Positions 1 to 4,390 of a DNA stretch of 10,863 nucleotides are shown here, one piece after another. The stretch is from Gammaproteobacteria bacterium (GTDB lineage: Bacteria > Pseudomonadota > Gammaproteobacteria > Berkiellales > Berkiellaceae). Location: contig VGTX01000017.1 of the NCBI GenBank assembly GCA_016874315.1, positions 1 to 10,863 of the forward strand. The letters are read 5' to 3'. The position numbers were made by a program, and so were the translations under genes. Below the pieces are notes generated by a model that saw only the letters and a list, made by a program, of their open reading frames with translations, did not search any database and was not told the origin of the DNA. Each line of letters begins with the position of its first letter. Position 1 is the first letter of the stretch.

Positions 1-409
1 AAATCTCTTGATGATTGAAGAAGAATGCAATTTCAATTGCAGCATTTTCGATAGAATCGGAACCGTGAACCGCATTCTCATCGATATTTTTTGCATAAAG
101 CTTACGAATGGTTCCTGGAGCTGCTTGCTCAGGGTTTGTTGCACCCATAAGTTCACGATGATGTAGAACAGCGTTTTCACCTTCAAGGGCAAGAACTAGA
201 ACAGGACCTGAAATCATAAAGCTTACTAATGCACCAAAGAATGGGCGGCTTTTATGAATACCGTAAAATTCTTCTGCCTCATGTTGGCTTAAGTGAATCA
301 TTTTTGCTGCGACAACACGTAATCCATTTTTTTCATAAATTGAAATAATGTTTCCAATATTGTTTTTAGCGATTGAATCTGGTTTTAAAATAGCGAGAGT
401 TCTTTCCAT
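1..409 (-). CDS. ndk: Nucleoside diphosphate kinase (3' end cut by window edge)
   Basis: Transfers the terminal phosphate of ATP to nucleoside diphosphates through a phosphohistidine, keeping cytosolic (d)NTP pools balanced. The reading frame starts at the ATG at 409 and stays open to the left edge, giving 136 codons of a family usually about 140-145 long, so only a few residues are missing. It opens MERTLAILKPD with the substrate lysine at residue 9, has RPFF near 55-58, SGP at 68-70 and GATNP at 89-93. The active histidine is in NAVHGSDS at residue 115, followed by ENAA and EIAFFF. The promoter at 443-470 reads into it. It lies downstream of the isc remnant, as in Pseudomonas, where ndk follows iscX. 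The sequence is ordinary and of gammaproteobacterial type. No clear Shine-Dalgarno precedes the ATG. Confidence 0.97.
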   Translation of the reverse strand, partial: MERTLAILKPDSIAKNNIGNIISIYEKNGLRVVAAKMIHLSQHEAEEFYGIHKSRPFFGALVSFMISGPVLVLALEGENAVLHHRELMGATNPEQAAPGTIRKLYAKNIDENAVHGSDSIENAAIEIAFFFNHQEI

Positions 410-442
410 AGTACAATTTTATCTGCTTGAAAAATTGAGTCT

Positions 443-470
443 ATTATATCTTTTCATAGATTTTACGCAA
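443..470 (-). promoter_or_regulatory. Candidate sigma70 promoter of ndk
   Basis: On the minus strand a TTGCGT box (465-470) is followed after 16 bases by a perfect TATAAT (443-448). Transcription would start near 436, about 27 bases before the ndk ATG. This is a pattern match only. Confidence 0.55.
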
Positions 471-720
471 GGGCCTGCGCTTAAAAATATGATAAAACCT
501 AAGTCCTGAACCACGAATAAGTGTAATTATGGTGTTTTTAGATCACGCGTTGTTTCATATCAAGAACAATTCTCTAAAAAATAACATAATATCGCTATAT
601 CACCCAGCTCACTGCACATAACAGGCAGTCTCACTTAATTTTTGGATGAAATGAAGTACAAAAGCAGACATAATGCAAAATCTTTATATTTTATCACCTC
701 AATAAAAATGTTTATAACGT
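471..720. other. Gene-poor spacer between ndk and the first GG-leader gene
   Basis: AT-rich stretch with frequent stops in all frames and no ORF that I can support on either strand. By gammaproteobacterial gene order this is where hscB, hscA, fdx or iscX might be expected, but I see no recognisable remnant of them. I see no tRNA, no CRISPR repeat and no insertion-sequence ends. Confidence 0.5.
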
Positions 721-721
721 A

Positions 722-750
722 TTGATTTATATATTTATTTACTATAAAAT
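722..750 (+). promoter_or_regulatory. Candidate promoter of GG-leader gene copy 1
   Basis: TTGATT (722-727), a 17-base spacer and TAAAAT (745-750). It lies 170 bases upstream of the ATG at 892. The same TTGATT occurs exactly 170 bases before the paralogue's ATG. A start near 757 would give a long leader of about 135 bases. The alternative is that the shared TTGATT only reflects homology of the upstream ORF, so confidence is low. Confidence 0.35.
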
Positions 751-836
751 TCACTTACAGGCTGGATATTCACGATTTCATTTGTCGAGTTATTTTAAAG
801 CCCTACGTATGATACGCAAGTGTTTTTGACATTGAC

Positions 837-865
837 ATGACACAAGATGGCGTATCACTTGTCAT
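837..865 (+). repeat. Hairpin in the leader of copy 1
   Basis: ATGACACAAG (837-846) can pair with CTTGTCAT (858-865) with a two-base bulge around an 11-base loop, ending 26 bases before the ATG at 892. A hairpin of different sequence but similar placement occurs in the copy 2 leader at 1623-1651. It could influence translation. There is no functional evidence. Confidence 0.35.
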
Positions 866-891
866 TAACAATCAATACATGGAAATCGAAA

Positions 892-1155
892 ATGAAACTT
901 ACTCAACAACTTGCATACATTAACGGCGGATTTAGCTTTAAAGAAGATATTCAGGAGCCCGCTGTAAAATTCTATAAAGACCATAAAGGTCCCTGTGATC
1001 ACGTTGGGTTCGTTATTTTTATTGCTCTGGAATACTACGCTCTCCGATACGCTGCCCAATCATATCGATCATATCTAAAGCGCTCCGAAGAAGAAGCTGT
1101 CCTAAACATATTTAATAGGGTATATCCACGGAATTTGCAATATGGACATTATTAG
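892..1155 (+). CDS. Small protein with double-glycine-type leader, copy 1 (candidate microcin-like peptide)
   Basis: 87 codons from the ATG at 892. An upstream in-frame ATG at 847 exists, but homology with the paralogue at 1683 begins exactly at 892, and GGAA lies 7 bases before it. Residues 1-13 read MKLTQQLAYINGG, fitting a GG-type leader with L at -7, I at -4 and G at -2/-1, though the usual E at -8 is Q. Next comes a segment shared with the paralogue (FxFKExIQEPxVKFYxDHK, 14-32) and a cysteine at 35. A hydrophobic stretch at about 38-54 (VGFVIFIALEYYALRY) and a charged tail (KRSEEE) follow. The C-terminal half is colinear with the paralogue but very different, and lacks its Gly/Asn tail. 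I recognise no family by name. GG leaders direct cleavage and export by C39-peptidase ABC transporters, but none is in the window, so the export role is inference. It could also be a small membrane protein with a chance GG. Confidence 0.6.
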   Translation: MKLTQQLAYINGGFSFKEDIQEPAVKFYKDHKGPCDHVGFVIFIALEYYALRYAAQSYRSYLKRSEEEAVLNIFNRVYPRNLQYGHY

Positions 1156-1169
1156 AACAGTTAATACTG

Positions 1170-1198
1170 TGGTCAAGGGCTTTTTGAGCCTCTGACCA
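1170..1198 (+). terminator. Strong hairpin after copy 1, possible terminator
   Basis: TGGTCAAGGGCT (1170-1181) pairs with AGCCTCTGACCA (1187-1198) around a 5-base loop, with one mismatch and one G-T pair. It begins 15 bases after the stop codon. No T-run follows, so intrinsic termination is uncertain, and it may instead protect the 3' end. A smaller repeat, ACAGT-TAAT-ACTGT (1157-1170), abuts it. Confidence 0.4.
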
Positions 1199-1234
1199 TA
1201 TCAGAAAAGAGTCCCTAAAAATTCTGAATAAACC

Positions 1235-1316
1235 AACATTCATCACATAATCACTTGTTGTTAAATAGAATTCACAACTTTGGTGATGAATGTTAGCTCA
1301 TTTGCTTGAGTTAACA
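1235..1316. repeat. Overlapping, mutually exclusive inverted repeats
   Basis: AACATTCATCAC (1235-1246) is perfectly complementary to GTGATGAATGTT (1283-1294). Bases 1291-1294 also form part of TGTTAGCTCA (1291-1300), which pairs 9 of 10 with TGAGTTAACA (1307-1316) around a 6-base loop. In RNA the two stems compete for the same four bases, as in switch-like leaders. No gene lies immediately downstream. Confidence 0.45.
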
Positions 1317-1364
1317 TCAAATACAGAAATTTTCTCAAAAAATCCCCCAATACTGTCACCGTAC

Positions 1365-1396
1365 TGATAATTTTTTTGAAAAAAATAAAATTATCA
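1365..1396. repeat. AT-rich hairpin
   Basis: TGATAATTTTTTT (1365-1377) faces AAAATAAAATTATCA (1382-1396). It pairs almost completely, with a T-rich left arm and A-rich right arm. On the minus strand the A-rich arm reads as T-rich, so it could act as a weak terminator, but no gene points into it. Confidence 0.35.
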
Positions 1397-1464
1397 AGGA
1401 TGAATACCCTTTTTTAGCTGCATATCCCCGAGATGAGCAGCAACATAACATATATAAATTTCTC

Positions 1465-1489
1465 ATATTTTTAACGACGTAAAAAATAT
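1465..1489. repeat. Near-perfect 25-base palindrome
   Basis: ATATTTTTAACG, one central A, then CGTAAAAAATAT: 11 of 12 positions pair. It lies just upstream of the copy 2 unit. The symmetry suits a dimeric regulator's operator, but no regulator is nearby and it is not present at the matching place before copy 1. Confidence 0.35.
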
Positions 1490-1496
1490 TCGAAAA

Positions 1497-1667
1497 ATGA
1501 TCCAACAACTTATTGATTATTGTAAAAATTTATTGCATTATGTTTGCTCAGGGTTTTGGATATCCTGTAGTTTTGTCTATAGAATTCCTTTAAAATCCTC
1601 AGTTACGCGTGTGTTTGTCGACATCGATATCGCACAGCACTGCGTATCGATTTCAATTAATAAATAA
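1497..1667 (+). CDS. Short upstream ORF before copy 2, hypothetical
   Basis: 56 codons from the ATG at 1497 to the TAA at 1665; the frame is open back to 1458. The product has a helical N-terminus (MIQQLIDYCKNLLHY), a hydrophobic patch (SGFWISCSFVY, about 18-28) and the end VFVDIDIAQHCVSISINK. It stops 15 bases before the downstream ATG at 1683, as in an operon. Support for coding is the copy 1 comparison: over 15 codons base differences fall 5/1/9 at codon positions 1/2/3. Against it, there is no Shine-Dalgarno, copy 1 is broken and the ORF is short. It may be a real small gene, the remnant of a longer one, or only a transcribed leader. Confidence 0.3.
   Translation: MIQQLIDYCKNLLHYVCSGFWISCSFVYRIPLKSSVTRVFVDIDIAQHCVSISINK
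1513..1541 (+). promoter_or_regulatory. Candidate promoter of GG-leader gene copy 2
   Basis: TTGATT (1513-1518), 17 bases, CATTAT (1536-1541), placed exactly as in copy 1 relative to the ATG (170 bases). The -10 box is weaker than in copy 1, and the site overlaps the possible short ORF at 1497-1667, so the two readings compete. Confidence 0.25.
1623..1651 (+). repeat. Hairpin in the leader of copy 2
   Basis: ATCGATATCGCA (1623-1634) pairs with TGCGTATCGAT (1641-1651), 11 pairs with one bulged T and a 6-base loop. Position resembles the copy 1 hairpin although the paired bases differ. Confidence 0.4.
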
Positions 1668-1682
1668 AAATAGGTGTCAAAC

Positions 1683-1955
1683 ATGAAACTTACTCAACAA
1701 CTTGCACAAATTAACGGCGGATTCAATTTCAAAGAAAATATCCAAGAGCCTACTGTAAAATTCTATGAAGATCATAAAGCTGCATGTCACTACACCGCTA
1801 TTGGTGTTGCTAGTGTGATTGCACTTTTTGGTGGTTATAAAGCCTTTGGTCCAGCAAAAACATTTGTCACCAGCTTTTTCAAAAAACAAGACGTTGTACA
1901 AGCAGCAATCGATACAGCAAACGAGACTGTCGGTGGCGGAAACAACAACGGCTAA
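1683..1955 (+). CDS. Small protein with double-glycine-type leader, copy 2 (candidate microcin-like peptide)
   Basis: 90 codons. The ATG at 1683 is preferred over the in-frame GTG at 1674 because AGGTG lies 6 bases before it and because the paralogue starts at the same residue. Residues 1-13 (MKLTQQLAQINGG) differ from copy 1 in one codon, whereas silent and other changes begin at codon 14, so the leader is the best conserved part. Then come the shared FxFKExIQEPxVKFYxDHK segment (14-32), a cysteine at 35 and a single hydrophobic helix with small residues (AIGVASVIALFGGYKAFG, 39-56). An amphipathic FVTSFFKKQDVV and a flexible Gly/Asn tail (VGGGNNNG) follow. GG leader, about 77-residue mature part, one small-residue-rich helix and Gly-rich end are the general plan of class II microcins. 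The link is inference: no immunity gene or C39 exporter is visible. Alternative: an uncharacterised small inner-membrane protein. Confidence 0.7.
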   Translation: MKLTQQLAQINGGFNFKENIQEPTVKFYEDHKAACHYTAIGVASVIALFGGYKAFGPAKTFVTSFFKKQDVVQAAIDTANETVGGGNNNG

Positions 1956-1957
1956 GG

Positions 1958-1977
1958 CTAAAAGCTTCGTCTTTTAG
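1958..1977 (+). repeat. Small hairpin just after copy 2
   Basis: CTAAAAG (1958-1964) and CTTTTAG (1971-1977) with a 6-base loop, three bases after the stop codon. No T-run follows. Probably a 3' end structure. Confidence 0.3.
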
Positions 1978-1990
1978 ACATTTCCCTTAT

Positions 1991-2020
1991 CCTCTTGTGA
2001 TGATATTCGCAAGGGGGTTT
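1991..2020 (+). terminator. GC-rich hairpin with short T-run
   Basis: CCTCTTGTG (1991-1999) pairs with CGCAAGGGG (2008-2016) using two G-T pairs, then G and TTT. It is a weak intrinsic terminator candidate for copy 2, ahead of the stronger one at 2033-2085. Confidence 0.35.
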
Positions 2021-2032
2021 GAGATGCTCTCT

Positions 2033-2085
2033 AAAAAGTCCAACCGCTCTTTCATATTTTTAAGGAGTTGTTGGACTTTTATTTT
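2033..2085. terminator. Bidirectional intrinsic terminator between copy 2 and iscA
   Basis: AAAAGTCCAAC (2034-2044) is perfectly complementary to GTTGGACTTTT (2070-2080). Inside, CTCTTT and AAGGAG can extend the stem. The + strand continues ATTTT and the minus strand gives a TTTTT run, so it can stop both the GG gene and the convergent iron-sulphur operon. Confidence 0.7.
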
Positions 2086-2093
2086 ATGTGGTC

Positions 2094-2438
2094 TTATTGA
2101 AAACTCTCTCCACAACCACAGACTTTTTTAGCACCATCGTGCGCCCATACAATTAAGTCACCATAGGACTGCTGTACAAGGCGGCATTCTAGTTTTTTAA
2201 AGATGTTTTCTGCAATATCCCGATCGACGAGAATGCTAAGCTCAGTTGCCATTGGAATGATATAATGCCGATCGTCATAACCAGTCTTCTCTTCAACACT
2301 ATAACTCATTCCTGAGCATCCACCTTTATTGATACCAACCTGAATAAATGGCTGCTCTGCTACATTTTTCAAATAGTTCATAGCCTCTACTGTTGCTGTA
2401 AATTCAAACATGCCATTGGGCGATTTCCAAGAAAACAT
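2094..2438 (-). CDS. iscA: A-type iron-sulphur carrier/assembly protein (IscA family, divergent)
   Basis: 114 residues, normal for the family. A-type proteins bind iron or Fe-S clusters through three cysteines and pass clusters to apo-proteins. Here the three are at residues 41 (GGCSGMSY), 107 and 109 (CGCGESF). The fold signature VGINKGGCSGMSY and the C-terminal CGCGESF are clear. The middle is unusual: the family's G-x-x-DY region and the F-x-NPN before CGCG are replaced (VWAHDGAKKV). An excellent Shine-Dalgarno (GAGGAG) precedes the ATG and lies in the 14-base gap after the desulfurase stop, so it is the last gene of the trmJ operon. Position after a desulfurase matches iscA in isc clusters, but iscU is missing between them. 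Could equally be labelled ErpA/SufA-like; the family is certain, the subgroup is not. Confidence 0.85.
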   Translation of the reverse strand: MFSWKSPNGMFEFTATVEAMNYLKNVAEQPFIQVGINKGGCSGMSYSVEEKTGYDDRHYIIPMATELSILVDRDIAENIFKKLECRLVQQSYGDLIVWAHDGAKKVCGCGESFQ

Positions 2439-2452
2439 ATTTTCTCCTCTTT

Positions 2453-3565
2453 TTAATGATGATCAGGGTGAATATTTAAAAAATCCTGCACGATTTGACA
2501 AATTTGCTCAATATCTTCGAAATTCTGCAGACCGAGACTCAAGCGAATGATTCGGCGCTGCGCGTTCAAATCATAGCCTATTTTGAACAAAGCCTCAGAG
2601 CCTTTTCCCTTTTGACAAGCAGAGCCTTGGCTATAGGTCAATTTCGTGGCCAACTCTAAAATCTGTTTTGTCGACCATTTGGGGTCATATATTGTACAAA
2701 TGTGCGGTAAACACGAATATACTGGAGTAATGAGATGAGCTTTGCAGGTATCACGCATTCGATTGCCAATATATTTTAATCGTTCACGAATGTCGCTACT
2801 ATGCCATACTTCAAATGCTGCTAAAAACGCCATAATTAAATGATAGGGTAATGTCCCAGAGCGAAATCCAAACTGCTGCCCGCCCCCTCTAAAAATAGGT
2901 ACGACCTTTTTCTGTGGACGAAGCCGAAGATATAACGCTCCTATACCAATCAATGCCCCCATTTTATGACCAGAAATTGTTACTGAATCAAAAGGTATTT
3001 TAGAAAAATTCATTTCAATTTTTCCAAAAGATTGCGCTGCATCTCCATGAATCCATGCGCCACTATTTTTCATTTTCTCAATTACACCCCAATCTTTTTG
3101 GAGCGAACCTATCTCATTATCGCCAATCGGGAGCAATACAATCGTATTATGGTCAATATGCTCATTATGAAAAGAAATTTGATAATCAGAATCTAGAGTC
3201 AAAAATGATACTCGCAATCCATACTGGTTAGCATGCTCCATAGCTGGCTCAAGCAGCGAACTATGCAACAAGGGGTGTAAAACTAAATGATTGCACTCAG
3301 GACGATTTAAAAGAGCGATTCTTAAGGCCCAAGTATTAGACTCCGTAGCCCCTGAGGTCCAAAACCATTCACGAGCAGTAGCACCAATATTGGATAAAAA
3401 ATGCTCGAGTCGTTTTTCATAGATTTGATGAAAATGATGCCCACATGCATGCACAGAGCTAATATTGATTCCCTTTTTCACTGAGTGCTCGTGAATCTTT
3501 TGCAGTTCAGTCCATACTTCAGGCAAAATTGGCATTGTTGCAGCACTATCACAATAATGATTCAT
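2453..3565 (-). CDS. NifS/IscS-type cysteine desulfurase (class V aminotransferase fold)
   Basis: PLP enzyme that removes sulphur from cysteine as a protein-bound persulphide for iron-sulphur clusters and possibly tRNA thiolation. I use the ATG at 3565 (370 residues): the product then begins MNHYCDSAATMP like the family's YxDxAAT start, with AGGA upstream and a 10-base gap to trmJ. The upstream ATG at 3607 would overlap trmJ and add a non-family extension. Visible motifs: SSVHACG (36-42), TSGATESN (70-77), GDAAQSFGK (174-182), the PLP lysine in SGHK at 201, GGGQQFGFRSGTLP (227-240) and the catalytic cysteine in SQGSAC at 317. The usual EH before the cofactor ring reads LH (100-101) and NNE reads DNE. 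It is about 35 residues shorter than E. coli IscS (404) and divergent, so it may be a NifS-like paralogue rather than housekeeping IscS. All core catalytic residues are present. Confidence 0.88.
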   Translation of the reverse strand: MNHYCDSAATMPILPEVWTELQKIHEHSVKKGINISSVHACGHHFHQIYEKRLEHFLSNIGATAREWFWTSGATESNTWALRIALLNRPECNHLVLHPLLHSSLLEPAMEHANQYGLRVSFLTLDSDYQISFHNEHIDHNTIVLLPIGDNEIGSLQKDWGVIEKMKNSGAWIHGDAAQSFGKIEMNFSKIPFDSVTISGHKMGALIGIGALYLRLRPQKKVVPIFRGGGQQFGFRSGTLPYHLIMAFLAAFEVWHSSDIRERLKYIGNRMRDTCKAHLITPVYSCLPHICTIYDPKWSTKQILELATKLTYSQGSACQKGKGSEALFKIGYDLNAQRRIIRLSLGLQNFEDIEQICQIVQDFLNIHPDHH

Positions 3566-3575
3566 TGTTCCGATC

Positions 3576-4319
3576 CTAATTCTTTGACAGAATCCTGAGA
3601 AAGCCATATAAGAAGTCTAGGCTAGCCTGCGAATCAATAGAATTCTGGAAAAGTTGACGCAATCGACGCAGTGTTTGTTCTGGAGTCGTGCGCTGTCTGA
3701 ATGATTGCATACGGTCAGAATAAACCAATTGCTCAAGAAATCGATCGAAAGAGCGCTTTGCATCTTCAGCAAACACCTCTGTGGAATGAGACTGCATTTT
3801 CAAATCATCTTGATTTTTCTGATTCAAAAACAACATCGCTGTATATGCAACAATTTGCACAGCCTGAGCCAAATTTAAAGAACGATACTGTGTATGAGCC
3901 TGGGTAGGAATGCCGCAGACATAGTGGCAATACGATAATTCATCATTATCCAACCCCGAGCGCTCACACCCAAATAAAAATCCTATGCGTGCACGCGCAG
4001 CATGAGCGGGCGCATTTAATATTTCAGGCAATTGCGGTAGTTCAAAGAATATTGGGCCTAAATCACGTGTACGAGCAGACAGCCCAATTACCAAATCACA
4101 AGACGCACTCCACGAGCGTACATCTGGGTAAATAGTGGTATTTTTAAGGACTGTATCAGCAGCATTTGATGCCAAAGTTATCGCCCTTTCGTCTTGATAA
4201 TCGCACACCGGCGCAATTAGCGATAAATGATCGAACCCCATGACTGCCAAAGCACGCGCAGCAGAGCCAATATTTTCTGGAAAAGCGGTTCTTGCAAGAG
4301 CAAAATTAAAAGATTGCAT
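3576..4319 (-). CDS. trmJ: tRNA (cytidine/uridine-2'-O-)-methyltransferase TrmJ, SPOUT family
   Basis: Methylates the 2'-hydroxyl of position 32 of certain tRNAs using S-adenosylmethionine. 247 residues, full length for TrmJ. N-terminal motif RTAFPENIGSAARALAVMGF (10-29) is the RNA-binding and dimer motif 1. SARTRD (82-87) follows, and FGCERSGLDNDEL carries the motif 2 residues, with C where FGRE is usual. IPTxxxxxYRSLNLAQAVQI is motif 3 of the trefoil-knot SAM site. A charged C-terminal extension (about 170-247) matches the TrmJ type rather than TrmH. It starts the operon trmJ-desulfurase-iscA and is divergent from the SuhB-like gene, exactly the arrangement in E. coli (suhB | trmJ-iscR-iscS), although iscR is absent here. 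Confidence 0.93.
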   Translation of the reverse strand: MQSFNFALARTAFPENIGSAARALAVMGFDHLSLIAPVCDYQDERAITLASNAADTVLKNTTIYPDVRSWSASCDLVIGLSARTRDLGPIFFELPQLPEILNAPAHAARARIGFLFGCERSGLDNDELSYCHYVCGIPTQAHTQYRSLNLAQAVQIVAYTAMLFLNQKNQDDLKMQSHSTEVFAEDAKRSFDRFLEQLVYSDRMQSFRQRTTPEQTLRRLRQLFQNSIDSQASLDFLYGFLRILSKN

Positions 4320-4353
4320 ATTATGCTATATATATTTCGAAAAATTTTGTATG

Positions 4354-4359
4354 ATTATA
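4354..4359 (-). promoter_or_regulatory. -10 box of the trmJ operon promoter
   Basis: A perfect TATAAT on the minus strand, 34 bases before the trmJ ATG. No good -35 box is seen at 16-18 bases. On the + strand TATGAT (4350-4355) overlaps it by two bases and could serve the divergent SuhB-like gene, so the two promoters may exclude one another. Confidence 0.45.
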
Positions 4360-4390
4360 CATCGCTCAGAATTGAATAAATACCCATACT

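Larger units (their letters stand above)
721..875 (+). pseudogene. Possible decayed copy of the short upstream ORF (copy 1)
   Basis: Read in the frame starting with ATT GAT at 721, this stretch resembles the ORF at 1497-1667: it has the ID start, a later LL, then G-W-I and SFV. It is interrupted by TAA codons and shifts frame before the end. In the last part, VF-DID, then Q, VS and IN line up with the copy 2 protein at 813-875. Over the 15 codons 828-872 versus 1620-1664 I count 15 base differences, falling 5, 1 and 9 at codon positions 1, 2 and 3. That pattern suggests past coding constraint. The identity of the protein is unknown. Confidence 0.25.
1199..1496. other. Non-coding spacer rich in inverted repeats
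   Basis: No supportable gene. The stretch holds a 12-base perfect inverted repeat (1235-1246 / 1283-1294), an overlapping hairpin (1291-1316), an AT hairpin (1365-1396) and a near-perfect 25-base palindrome (1465-1489). Together they suggest a structured transcript or a scar of past rearrangement. Confidence 0.5.

Noticed and set aside
410..720. Decayed hscA/hscB/fdx remnants expected from synteny
   Set aside because: Reading both strands I find no recognisable motif of these proteins, only frequent stop codons.
826..837. Two tandem TTGACA boxes on the + strand
   Set aside because: No acceptable -10 box lies 16-18 bases downstream of either, and the region is explained by the leader hairpin or the upstream ORF remnant.
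847..891. N-terminal extension of GG-leader copy 1 from the ATG at 847
   Set aside because: The paralogue begins at the residue matching 892, GGAA precedes 892, and the 15 extra residues match the paralogue's non-coding or other-frame upstream sequence.
1199..1496. CRISPR array or insertion-sequence remnant
   Set aside because: The inverted repeats are unrelated to each other, there are no regularly spaced direct repeats, and there is no transposase fragment or target duplication that I can see.
3566..3607. Desulfurase start at 3607
   Set aside because: It overlaps trmJ and adds 14 residues before the family start; the ATG at 3565 has AGGA upstream.
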